The translations under genes were made by a program, and so were the position numbers. A DNA stretch of 64,000 nucleotides from Castanea sativa (lineage: Eukaryota; Streptophyta; Magnoliopsida; Fagales; Fagaceae), in assembly GCF_040712315.1 (NCBI RefSeq), contig NC_134023.1, positions 60,656,757 to 60,720,756 on the forward strand, in the 5' to 3' direction. The notes under the pieces were generated by a model that saw only the letters and a list, made by a program, of their open reading frames with translations, was not told the DNA's origin and searched no databases. Positions 37,345 to 48,534 of the stretch are shown one piece after another; within the stretch, counting starts at the first letter, position 1, and each line of letters opens with the position of its first letter.

Positions 37345-38287
37345 TTAAGTTACACCTGGTGTAACTTGACAAGAGTTACACCATTTGTAGACCGTAGATT
37401 TGTAATTGATCTAATGGTTAAAAAATAACATTAAATGCTAATTGACTTACACCTCATTCACTTAATTAATAGCAATTTTGTTTCTTTCTCCTTATTTATT
37501 ATTTAAAACCTTTTACATATATTCCTTTTTTTGCCAATGATTTTACAAATATATTTGCAATACTTTTTTTTTTTGTTGAGTTCGTACTACTTTTTTTTTT
37601 TTTCCTTCTTCTTTTAAGTCGGTCATACTCTTATAGTCTTATCAATTGTGAATATATATCATGTCTCCTTAAAAATAAATAAATGGCTAAGTGTTGTTTA
37701 ATGAGATTTTAAATAATAAATTTCTCATATAATACTTAACACTGATACTTTTTTTTTGAATGACTTTACAATTATATTTGCAATTCTCTCTTCTTCTTTT
37801 TTGGGTGTGCCTGAGTCTGTAATGCTCATGTCATTTTCTTTTCTTCTTTAAGCCGGTAATACTCTATTAATTGTGAATATTTTCTTTGCCTTCTTAAAAT
37901 AAAATAAATAAATAAATTGTTGGGTAATATAATTGTAAACACATATCCACGAAGAAATCTTTTTATTAATTAATTTTGGCTTTTCAAAACTCAAACGAAG
38001 GAAACATTGGCCGTGTACCATGCATAACTTTTAAAAATTGGCAACATGCCAACACATGATATATGTGTATGCATGATCTTTATATTATTCAAATTTCTTA
38101 ATCCAATAAGACATCCTAACATGTCCAACTTTTATGATGATGTAAAATGTTTTGCTATTAATTAAGTGAATAAGGTGTAAGTCAATTAGCATTTAATGCT
38201 ATTTTTTTAATCATTAGATCAATTACAAATTTACGGTCTACAAACGGTATAACTCTTGTCAAGTTACGCTAGGTGTAGCTTGAACCT
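37341..38287. mobile_element. Inverted-repeat DNA element upstream of copy D
   Basis: Arms of about 150 bp pair 37341-37490 with about 38150-38287. The left reads AGGTTTAAGTTACACC and the right, inverted, AGGTTCAAGCTACACC. Both then contain GTAACTTGACAAGAGTTA, TTTGTAGACCGTA and GCTAATTGACTTACACCT. The interior is AT-rich with no coding capacity. It is a non-autonomous TIR element whose superfamily I cannot assign, because the flanks are dinucleotide repeats. Confidence 0.8.
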
Positions 38288-38335
38288 ATCTCATATATAT
38301 ATTGGAAATTCAAAAAAAGAAAAAGAAAAGAAGAA

Positions 38336-38492
38336 TGAGGTGTAAGTCAATTAGTATTTAATGCTATTTTTTTAACCATTAGATCAATTACAAATCTACG
38401 GTCTACAAACGATATAACTCTTGTTAAGTTACGCCAGATGTAACTTGAACCCATCTTATATATATATTAGAAATTAAAAAAAAAAAAAAAAA
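38336..38492. repeat. Tandem duplicate of the right arm of the TIR element
   Basis: GAGGTGTAAGTCAATTAG through CTTGAACCCATCTTATATATATATTAGAAATT repeats 38170-38313 with scattered substitutions, including the flanking AT run. It therefore arose by local duplication of the arm plus flank, and ends in a long A-run. Confidence 0.8.
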
Positions 38493-38910
38493 AAAAAAGA
38501 ATTTTTGTATGTATTTTGAGGAATTTTTTTTTCCAAAATTTTTGGAGGGGCCAGGGAGTAAATTGTAAGAATATTTATAATTCAAATGCATCTGTTAATG
38601 GAAATTTTAAAAACTCAAGCCCCGCTCAAGCTTCACCTTATTTCATCTTTTATTTGCAATAATAAATATTATTATTCCTTTATAGTCTATGTTTACTGTA
38701 TCAAACAACCCCTTAAGTTTCGCATTAGTTCATTTTCTATTCTTAATAATAAAGATTACTATTCCTTTTGTGGTCTATATTTAGTGTACCAAACATGTCA
38801 TATTACTATTTCTTCAATCTTTTTCACCCTTCATTGTTATTCAGAAGCTGGCATGCATTTAGATAATGCACGTCAGTGTGGTCAATGACCCCAAGAGCAT
38901 TTCATCATTT
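38493..38910. other. Intergenic upstream of copy D
   Basis: A frame of 100 codons (38586-38888) overlaps the promoter region and looks fortuitous. Two diverged direct repeats around AATAATAAATATTATTATTCC and AATAATAAAGATTACTATTCC occur near 38658 and 38746. From about 38845 the sequence resembles the copy C promoter. Confidence 0.4.
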
Positions 38911-38916
38911 CATGGA

Positions 38917-38923
38917 TATAAAA
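38917..38923 (+). promoter_or_regulatory. TATA box of copy D
   Basis: TATAAAAGGACCCAATTG lies 59 bp upstream of the ATG and is shared with copies B and C2. Confidence 0.75.
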
Positions 38924-38975
38924 GGACCCAATTGTCCAAAGAGCAACATCGAACATTTTGTTATAGCAACTAGTC

Positions 38976-41900
38976 ATGACTTATAACAGCCGTGAAGATG
39001 ACAAGAAGGTCGACTCTGCACAAAAAAAGCCCTCCAAGGGTGGTTGGAAAGCTGCCATATTCCTCTTATGTAAGAACACTTCCTCTCTAATCGAGCTCTA
39101 TGTTCATCTTTCAACTCTTTCAATTTTCACTTTGATCTTTTGATTGCAGTCATTACAGTAGTAGAGCGATTTTCGTTCTTTGGCTTGTCTGCAAACCTCG
39201 TCACATACCTCACAAATGAACTTCATCAACCTACCTCCACAGCGGCTAAGAATGTCAACATTTGGACTGGCGTATCCAATATCGTCCCTTTGTTTTCAGG
39301 CTTTGTAGCCGATTCCTTCTTGGGAAGGTTCAAAACAATCCTTTTGGCTTGTGTCATTTATCTTGTGGTGAGTTATATGCAAATATTTAATAAATACAAT
39401 ATAAAATGTGTTGTGTTTGTAATGATATCCCCATCAAGGTCTCGGTGGTACACTTGTTATTATTTATTGCCGTCACATGGTGTGGGATTAGTAAGTTCAC
39501 ACCTAAGACTCACTTTTTTATTCAACCATAAACTATTTTCACTTCAAGTAAAATGGTGACGATCTTGTTGACCCTTAATGCAGATGGGAGATCCATCAAG
39601 GTGGTGATCACATATTTAAGGGCTTTGAGTTGAGTCTGGAAAATTATCTGTCCAAATGAATGCCCTAAGATATTAATTTATATACAAGCACATAAATATA
39701 TTTGTTATGAATTGAGATGATCAATTTCAAGAGTCACACCCTTATTTAAATATCATTTATTAAATTAATTAATAGTAATTATCTACAAAAACAAATCACC
39801 TTCATAAAACAGATTCATCCATTAAATGGAAAGTCATTACATATATCAGGGTGTACAATATTATGGTTATACACGTCATAATTATACAATAACAAATCTA
39901 TTTCTAGTTCCTTGGGTCAAAACTTATAAACTAAATATACTCATTTGAAACTTTTGAATATACAGTCTAATCCTTCACACACACACACACACACACTACA
40001 CATTTGCAACTTTTGAATACAATCTAATCCTTCACACACACACACACATACACAATCATTTTTTATCTTTAGGCATAACCCTATATAGTTAGATTTCATT
40101 ATGTGTTTATGCCTCTAAATCTTCTGTTTATGGCTTTTACACGATGATAGGGAATGATTTTGTTATCATTGTCGGTATCAGTAGTTCCCTTGGATTATCG
40201 CAAAGTGATAATCTTTGTAGCACTTTACATAATAGCAATTGGGGAAGGTGGGCACAGACCATGCGTCCAAACCTTTGCAGCAGACCAATTTGAAGAGGAT
40301 TCCCTCGAGAATCAGAAGGTCAAGAGTTCATTCTTTAACTGGTGGTTTTGGGGAATAATGCTTGGCCCGTCTATCGGCATTTTGGGAGTAATTTACGCGG
40401 AGGTAAGTATTATTTGGAAAATGCCAAAATTAGTATAAATTTTATTACAAAATACTTATAAATTAATGTGACAATAAATATGATTGTTTCCACTTTAACA
40501 AGATAATAAATTAGAGAAAAAGCTAAAAGTACCAGAAATTTTACTTTGTAAGACAAATATAGTAAAATTTGTAATATCCCTATAACATCACTCAAATTTG
40601 TCAAGTTATTCAGTGACTTTAAAAAAACAAATCTAATGAAAGTGGTAAATGTTAATTGATTTAACTTTTGTTCGAAATTTTTTTATGAATCAAACTCAAG
40701 GGGTTTGGGTAATTTTTTAAGGATTCTATTAACAAATACACTAAAGACATTTGTTTAAGAAATACTTTTAGAAACTTTTAATGGCAAATAAAAAATGAAC
40801 GTGTGTTCAGAGGTATTTCTATTTTTTTTTATAAAGATTAATAATTTACATCTATTATAATTTAAAAATATATTTTTTAATTTTTCAAACAAATAAAAAT
40901 AATAAACTTTAGAAATAAGCCATAACAGTAATTTCTTTTTTGAACATGAAGGGAAAAAAATCCTAAATTTTAGGAGTTTTCTTTTCGAATTCAAAATCAA
41001 ATTTGTTGTTTGACATTTATGACATTGTTTTCTAAAAAAAATTACCATTCATTAATGTGAGTATTTTTAAACCACATAAAAGTTTAGTTGAAAGAGGGAA
41101 ATCCTCTTATATATAGTATAAATAAATGTGGTATTAAAACTTTCTAAATATTGTTCAATAACAAATGTTTTGATTTTTTTTTATGAAAAAGAAGAAAGTG
41201 AGTAGTATGTGGAGTATTCTCAAAATTTTGACTGTCTAGGTGAATTTCACATATTATAAGTCATAACTATGGTGTATATTAGATTTTGGGGGGGGGGGGG
41301 GGGGGGGGCGGGCGACTAAAATGAATATTTAATGATCCTATAATTTATGCTAAGCCTGTAATTTCTCAGAAAGTGTTGACATGAAAAATCTAAAATTTAT
41401 TAAAATAATGGTTAAATAATTAAATTTTACTTTTTATAATAACTTTTTTTTAAAAGATAAATAGTTAATTTATACTTACTCATCTATTTAAACCTTCAAA
41501 ACAAGTGATAATTTATCAAAAATTAACCCGTTCTATTTTTCATTTTCTTAGCAGCCACATGAATAATATTTCTTGCAACTATGTTTGATTCTATTTCTCG
41601 AATCCAACTGCAAAATTTCTAATAATAGATTATGCTTTTAGGATAATATCAGCTGGACTCTTGCAACTGTAGTGTTGGCAGTAGCAATGGCAGCGGCACT
41701 GATATTGTTATTGCTAGGAATTAAGAGGTACCGTAAGCAAGGTCCCATTGGGAGCCCGTTAACGACAGTGGCACAGGTACTTGTAGCAGCCGCGAGGAAG
41801 TGGCGGGTGGACAAGAAGCGCGACAGTGGTGGTGACTATCATGAAGATGGACTCCATACACCGCCGGGTCAACCTAAGACTCGGACTTTGATCCATACAA

Positions 41901-43054
41901 ATCAGCTGAGGTATGTGTCTTTGGGATTTTTTTTTTGATACAATTTTGAGGCCTTAAAACCTTTAAAAGTTTTTTGGAACTAGTTGGGGCTAAGTCCTAA
42001 ACCATGAGCTGGCCTTGGGAAGTTTGGACTCACATGTAAAGGAGAGTGTAAAAATAGCGCTACTTCTTTCAGTATTTTACTTGGAATTGATGATTCATAT
42101 TTTTGCTCTCTAGTTCTCTTCTAAGAGAGGATTTGTCTTATAATTAAGCTAGTTGCAAACTGCAGATGTTTGGACAAGGCAATGATTTTTGATAAACACG
42201 ATGCCAAAAGAAAAGTTCGAGATCCTTGGAGGCTATGCACTTTAAATCAAGTGGAAGAAGTGAAGCTTGTTCTACGCCTTTTTCCCGTATGGTTGAGTTG
42301 CTTAATGTACGCAATAATCGTAGCGCAAATGAATACCTTCTTTGTAAAACAAGGTAGTACACTGCAACGATCCATTACACGTCATTTTGTCCTTCCCACA
42401 GCTTCACTTCAAGTCATTGTTGTCCTCACAATCATACTCGTTATGCCCATCTATCAACGATTTTTTGTCCCCATTGCCAGAAAATTCACAGGACATCCAT
42501 CTGGCATAACTATGCTACAAAGGATAGGCATTGGTCTATTTCTCTCCATATTGATCATGGTTGTGTCAAGTTTAGTAGAGACCAAAAGGATAAATGTTGT
42601 AAAAGAGTATAACCTATTGGACCACCCTAAAGTAATAGTACCAATGAAAGCGTGGTGGCTATTACCACAATATATAATTACTGGTTTGGTTGAGATATTC
42701 GCATATGTTGGGCTCCAAGAGCTGTTTTATTCTCAAATGCCAGAGGCAATGAGAAGCATAGGATCAGCTTTAAACTTTAGTGTTAACGGAATTGGAAATC
42801 TTGTTAGCAGTGCAATTATTTCTATGGTTCAGGCAATTAGTTCAAAGAATGGAGAAGAATGGCTTGGTGACAATCTCAACCGTGCGCATCTTAATTACTT
42901 CTACTGGGTGCTGGCTGGGATCAGTGCTTTGAATTTTTGTTTCTTTTTATGGATTGCTAAGCGTTTTGAGTACAAAAAATTTGACGATGATGATGTTCTG
43001 GAAGAGAAAGAGTCAGGTGCCGTCAACAGGGACATGGGTGAGAAGATAATATGA
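38976..43054 (+). CDS. NPF5-type NRT1/PTR transporter, copy D, intact frame, altered ExxER
   Basis: Five exons, 38976-39069, 39150-39367, 40151-40402, 41642-41910 and 42166-43054, join in phase to 1722 nt, 573 aa. Introns are GT-AG with the same phases as copy C. The protein is a 12-helix POT/MFS transporter with IGEGGHRPCVQTFAADQFE, NWWF, KRYRKQGPIGSP, DPWRLCTLNQVEEVKLVLRL and GLQELFYSQMP. The tail ends RDMGEKII. Oddly, the helix-1 motif reads T34-V-V-E37-R38, where copies B and C have E-x-x-E-R. In characterised POT/NPF proteins this first Glu takes part in proton coupling. The frame is otherwise undamaged, so it may be an altered-function transporter or an early stage of decay. Its substrate is unknown. 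Confidence 0.92.
41288..41309. repeat. Poly-G tract in intron 3 of copy D
   Basis: An uninterrupted run of 22 G residues, followed by CGGGCG. Confidence 0.95.
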
Positions 43055-43102
43055 GAGTATTGATGTTATATATCCAATTCCAAACCAACTACTCTCGCAT
43101 TA

Positions 43103-43468
43103 GAGCATTAGTATTGGAGCTTGTAGATGATATATGTTAGAAGATTTTAGCATCAAAACTATAAAAATGAGCATTATTCGGTATTGTAATTGTAAAAAAA
43201 TTTACAATTGTGCTACAGTAGCATATGATGCTATTGTAGCACAACATTATTCTTAAAAAGCATTTTTTAATTGTCTCTCCTACTTTTTATTAATGATTCG
43301 AACAAAATTTCTCTCTCCTACTTTTTGGATTATATATTTTATGGTGTAGATATATTATTTTAATGTGTTGTATAGGAAAATAAAAGTTGGGATGTTGGGT
43401 GTATTATAAAATAGGATGATATAATTGATAAAATAGGTTTTGAAATGGTAAAATAGAATTTTTTGAAG
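43103..43468. mobile_element. PIF/Harbinger-type MITE in the 3' flank of copy D
   Basis: The left end TTA GAGCATTAGTATTGGAG matches the inverted right end of the 2.2 kb element at 44874-47067, and the right part matches that element's left end inverted (ATTTTACCAT, CAACTTTTATTTT, CATTAAAATAATAT). It interrupts sequence continuous in copy C (22205-22215). The far right terminus is eroded. No coding capacity. Confidence 0.75.
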
Positions 43469-44004
43469 TACATGTTTTATGTAAATGTAGTAAGAATCTC
43501 TCTCCATCCTTCATGCTTCCTATTGATGGTCTACTTTTTCATTTTGGGATGTTTCATAATGTGATTTCTTTTTATTTTTTTTAAAGAAGCAATGAACGTA
43601 ATACTAATAATTTTTTAGGGCTAATTACCATTTCTGTCACTAATGTTTCAAATGCAATCATTTAGTACTTAACATTTTGGTATCGTATCAAAATAGCTTT
43701 TACCATTAAGTGAGCCCCTAATAACTTTTTTATCCATTGAGGGATCAATATTGAAGAGTCTAAATAAGAGTGGGAAGTCATTGATCTGTGTGCTCTCTCT
43801 TAATTAAGTGAGGCGAGCCAAAACTTGACCCTAGCCCAATTGGCACAGTAGTGGCTTTAAGTCATGTGAAGTAATTGTACTTAAGTCTAATTAATGTCAA
43901 ATCATCATCACTCACAAAGGTTTAAACTTAGGATCTAACGCGTATTAGGACAGTAACTATTAGGCCACAAATCGAGATAGTGTTGTAAAGAAATCTATTA
44001 TGAA
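43469..44004 (+). other. 3' flank of copy D
   Basis: 43610-43780 matches 22430-22590 downstream of copy C, part of the duplicated unit. The rest is AT-rich with no gene. Confidence 0.55.
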
Positions 44005-44213
44005 GGCTAAAATGGGCTTTTGCCCATTTCACGAAAAAAAATCAGCATGTTGCCCCCTTTCCTAAACTAATTAGGGAAATGCTCCTCTTTTGAAACTTGA
44101 TTTTCTCAAATTCGAGTTAAGCTCTATAGTGACGTTTTAAGGAGCTTATAGTGACGTTTTAAAGGACCTATAGCGGCGTTTTGTAACTCGAGCTCCATGA
44201 AGTCGAGTTATAC

Positions 44214-44258
<45 letters not shown>

Positions 44259-44487
44259 TGCATGTAACTCGATTTCATGGAGGTTGAGTTACAAAACGCC
44301 GCTATAGGTCCTTAAAACGTCACTATAGGCTTCTTAAAACGTTGCTATAGGGCTTCAGAAATTTTTTTTTGAAACTCGATTTGGAGAAAATCGAGTTTCA
44401 AAAGAAGGGCATTTCCCTAATTAGTTTGGGAAATGAGACATTTGTCCATTTTTTTTGTGCAAAATGGGAATTTGCTCATTTTCGCCC
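44005..44487. mobile_element. Long-inverted-repeat Mutator-type MITE
   Basis: Nearly the whole 483 bp is a hairpin. The left arm (44005-44215) and right arm (44258-44487) pair around a run of 41 A residues. Terminal GGCTAAAATGGGC pairs with GCTCATTTTCGCCC. A perfect 9-bp duplication TATTATGAA flanks it (43996-44004 and 44488-44496). Each arm has short subrepeats of the type CTATAGTGACGTTTTAA and an ACTCGA-containing hairpin. If transcribed it would form a long double-stranded RNA. Confidence 0.9.
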
Positions 44488-44873
44488 TATTATGAAAATA
44501 CGGTAAGTTATGGTAAAATACTTTTTGGAAAATAACAAATCAAGTTATGGTAAGCTGTCCCACTCTCTTTATCAAGGTAGTCAGTTGTAGCCCAACCCAA
44601 TATTTACTACCTTGATAAATTCTCTCTTTTTTTTTATTAGCTTAAACTTTTAAGATAAATGTTAATATATCACAATTTAACTCATACTGTTTTTCATTTT
44701 CTTATCTGCCGCATGACTTACAACTTTGTTACATTTTTTTTTTCTTTCACTCAAATCCACTATTTAGCTACAATTGCAAAATTTCTAATTATATATTCTG
44801 CGTCCAAATCAATATTAGTTGGGCAACAGGATTTGGAATAATACATTTGGAATGTTTCTAGCAACGTCCCTTA

Positions 44874-47067
44874 GAGCATCTATAATGGTTTTTTCAATCA
44901 TATTTTACCATCCCAAAAAGTCACTTTATCAACTATACAATACAATTTTACAATACTTCCAACAGTCCAACTTTTATTTTTCTATTCTACTCATTAAAAT
45001 AATATTTTTATGCAATAAAATAATATATCCCACAATCACCATCACTTACAATACAATACATTATTTATTCTTTCTCTCTCTTTCTTTCTGTTCAATAACC
45101 ACAATCACCACCACCACGGTACTACACACACCTGACACCACCAGCAACCCATAATCTACCGTCAACACCAACAAAAAAAAAAAAAAACTAGATCATTAAC
45201 CAGTGAAGTTAGTACCGTACTGTACTGGCCAGTACGACCGGAATTCTTCGTATCAGTCGATGAACCGGTACCGAAACACCTTCAACATGTACCGCTCATG
45301 ATACCGGCCTATATCGGACAATACCGGCCGTATCAGAGTATACCAGACATTTTGGCCGGAAAAGAGAAATTCGGCCAGTACAAAAACTAAAAGGGCAAAT
45401 AGAAGAAATGCATGATTTGAACAAACCCCAATGCAGCAAGTTGCCACCACATTGACATCGCCGATCAGATCTTCTTCTTCCTTTTTTTCTTTTTTCTTCT
45501 TCTCTCTCTTCTGTTGTCCTTCTCCACTACTCTATTTTTTTTTTTGAAAGGTCCACTGCTCTGGTTTCTTCTCGTTTTTGGCAGAACAATGAATAGCAAA
45601 TGGTTTCTCTTTCTTTGTTTTGTATTTATTTGAAATTTTCTAAGCCCTTTTACACGTGACAGCCTTGGAAAGGTTGAAAACTTACATTTTTTTTAATATA
45701 ATAGGGACTGAATGGTTCAGCCTTTCCTTCTTTTTCAGTTTTGAGCCCCACATTATGTGATGCATTAATTGCATCACATCAATTGAACCCCCCCCCCCCC
45801 CCCCCTTCTTTTTTTTTGAGTAGCAACTTTTTAGTTTTCAATATAAAGAAATGTACAACAATGACTTAGTACATTAATATATTCTTAAAAAATGTTTATT
45901 ATTAATATTATTATTATTGGAAGTGATATTTTAAGTTTGAGATTTGATATAATTAGTGAAATATGAGTTTGAAATTTTATAGTTCTCAATATAATATATA
46001 TTATATAAAATAGCACTAAAAATGAAACGGTACACCGGTGTTGACCGGTACCCGAAATATATCGTACCGATGGCCAAACCGATACAGCCTCCGGTATGGC
46101 ATTGACTTTCTTGCCATCAACACCACCCTCTCCAGTCATCAACACCACAAAAAAAAAAAAAAAAAAAAAAAAACACAGCAACCCACGGTCAAACTCATTA
46201 AAAAAAATCACTATCGGAGCCATCAGAGCTCCGATTCAAACCTTTGTCAAACCCATTTAAACCCATGGGAGCCATCACCAGCAAACCCACACCGCTGCAT
46301 CACCAGACTCACGCTATTGCACCTACTGCCTAAGTCGTTGCACCACCAGACCCATGCCACTGCATCCACTGACCACGCCGTAGCCCACCAAAATCACACC
46401 TATTGAAATCAACTCACCGCCACCCACTGACCCAAAACCCACTCCCACATAGATCACAACCCACGTGACCCACACAACCCACGTGACCCAACACTAACCC
46501 ACCGCGATCTCCATCGCTAACCACTGTGAAGCCACACAATCTTCACCCACAAACACAACAAAAATTTATGAAAACTGGATTGCTTAATTTGCTGCTGGGT
46601 AGCTCGATTTTGTTAAAGCTCGAAGGAAGCAGATTCATAGCTGGGAAGCTTGAAGGAAGTTGATTTTGTTGACCCACGCAGAGACGCCGATCCAAACCCA
46701 ACCTGCCGATCCAACCTCCAAAATCCAAAACCCAATACCGGTGCAAGCTTTGAATGAGAGAGATGTGAGAGAGGGAGTGAGGAGGGAGGAGCTATTGTGA
46801 GAGACAGAGAGAGGAACTGAGAGTCAGAATGAGAATGAGAGAGAGAGATGAGAGACCGTGGAGAGAGAAAAGGTTTACGCATAAAATATTAATATAACTT
46901 TTACCATTGAGCTACAGTACGGTTCTATATTTAGAACCGCATTGTAGCACAATTGTATTTTTTTTGCAATAGTTACATTTTACAACATCCAATGGAGGGA
47001 GCATTTTTGGGTTGAATGGTTTCTATAAGCTTAAATTTGGCATTTAGCCATTCCGTTGCTGATGCTC
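44874..47067. mobile_element. PIF/Harbinger-like 2.2 kb insertion in exon 4 of copy E
   Basis: Ends GAGCATC and GATGCTC are flanked by TTA on both sides (44871-44873 and 47068-47070), the 3-bp TWA duplication typical of PIF/Harbinger. Removing it restores the CCCTTAGGGAGTCCATTC reading of exon 4. Its termini match the MITE at 43103. The interior lacks a transposase and contains a C/A-rich segment of CCCAC words and a nested element. Frames here (for example 46613-46882 on -, Ser/Leu-rich) look like simple sequence. Confidence 0.85.
45200..46105. mobile_element. Nested CCGGTACC-rich element inside the Harbinger-like insertion
   Basis: Both ends are dense in ACCGGTACC/TACCGGCC words (45210-45350 and 46028-46100) in roughly inverted arrangement, while flanks on both sides are the CAACACCA-rich sequence of the outer element. 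This suggests a separate insertion, but exact ends and target duplication were not resolved. A run of 18 C lies at 45788-45805. No coding domain. Confidence 0.45.
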
Positions 47068-47229
47068 TTAGGGAGTCCATTCACTACAGTGGCACAGGTG
47101 CTTATGGCAGCAACGCGAGAGTGGCGCGTGGATGGGACCCGCCATGGTAGAGGTGTTTATCACGAAGATGAGTCGTATGTGTTGGGTCAACCTAATACTC
47201 GGACTTTGACCCATACAAATCATCTCAGA

Positions 47230-48329
47230 CTTATGGGTGCACACACATAATGATATAATGGTATTTATCCCACCACTAGAAATTTTAAAGACATATACTA
47301 ATTTTTTTTTTTTTGAGAAAAAAAAAGTTTAGTGTTCCCAATCTAAAAGTAATAGGATATTTGTTTCAAAAAAAAAAAAATCGTAATAGGATATTTAAGG
47401 AACCCACAAATATTTTTTTGTGTTTTATGTTACTCCTATATTTTTAATTCTATTATCACCAATGTTTTATATATGTTATGACAAAATTAATTGTAGCCTT
47501 ATTAGAGGTGAATTTTGACAAATCTATCATTAGATTACATTTTCTTCTAATATCCTCCATGCTTGCAAAATTTATAGAAAATTAAATATCAATAATTATG
47601 TCATCAATAAATTGTTTAAATTGCAAGTTTTTATAATTTAAAATTATGCATAAAATATAAATTTATAGATCGCTATAGTCATATCCGATTAGCACAAATT
47701 TTGACATGTCTATTAAGAGCGTAAAGAGCATGTAATGTAACGGTTATATTTTTAGTAATGTTATTTTTTTTTAAATAAATAGTAACTTAAGGTTACAACC
47801 AATTTTGTTACTAACCTTTATCCACTTAGGTTTTTTTTTTTTTTTTTTTTTTTTGTTGAGAGAGAGAGAGAGAGTTTTAACTTGGCTTTCGCTTCTGATG
47901 ATATCTCTATTCACCAGATCAAAACACAACCATAAAAATTTTTACTAATTGAGCTCACTTAAACCCTTAACATGTTAGTAATACTGAAGACCATCTTAGC
48001 TATGTTCATAGGGCTTGGCTTGAAGTCTTGAACTTGTCAAGGACAAAGTCCAAGACTTCAAGCCCTGTGGCAATGCGTGATTTAAAATATGACATCTTTA
48101 TCAAATTAATTAGGAAGGGAAGTTTTCATTTTCTTTTGAAATTAAAATTTCTAATTTAGTTTTCATTCGTGCAAAGATTATATTGCTGCACAAATAGCGG
48201 AGAATGATGTTAAGATCATATAGAGAAGGATGTTGGAAATTTCATTAGTAGTGCAATTATATGTATGCTAAACTTATGTTAAGATCTTTTATATCTTAGA
48301 TGAAAATACTACTAATATTATCCATCAAT
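47230..48329 (+). other. Intron 4 of relic copy E with dispersed repeats
   Basis: It contains the 47466-47680 repeat also seen at 17215-17450, a T-run followed by (GA)n at 47831-47875 with the dispersed repeat shared with 9900-10065, and a stretch near 48008-48045 matching copy C intron 4 (GGGCTTGGCTTGAAGTCTT). Confidence 0.55.
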
Positions 48330-48534
48330 TTCATTTGCACTCTACTCTAGAATATATATATAAAAAAAAAGTTTCTCTGTAGCTAAGAAAAGGTGGTGCT
48401 CCCCCTTTCCTTAGGCAGTAAAATTGTTGTTCCTTATAGTAAGGCGCTGAGGTCCCTTAAGTAACACTTGTTATTTGGAGGCTTGTTGGGGGTTTTTTTC
48501 ATGGGGTTAGGGAAACATTAATCGAGGTTTTTTT

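Larger units (their letters stand above)
44660..48273 (+). pseudogene. NPF5-type transporter relic, copy E
   Basis: 44660-44810 matches the end of intron 3 of copy C, but the CAG acceptor is lost (TCTGCGTCCAAATCA). Exon 4 begins NISWATGFG at 44811 and has an internal deletion before CAACGTCCC. It is interrupted by a 2194-bp insertion and resumes at 47068 with LGSPFTTVAQVLMAATREWR through RTLTHTNHLR (to about 47229). Intron 4 sequence follows, matching copy C near 20400-20740. A scrap of exon 5, reading DVGNFISSAIICM, lies at about 48228-48273. Exons 1-3 and most of exon 5 are missing. Confidence 0.85.

Noticed and set aside
46613..46882. 89-codon Ser/Leu-rich minus-strand frame
   Set aside because: It is CT-repeat sequence inside the Harbinger-like element, with no domain or promoter.
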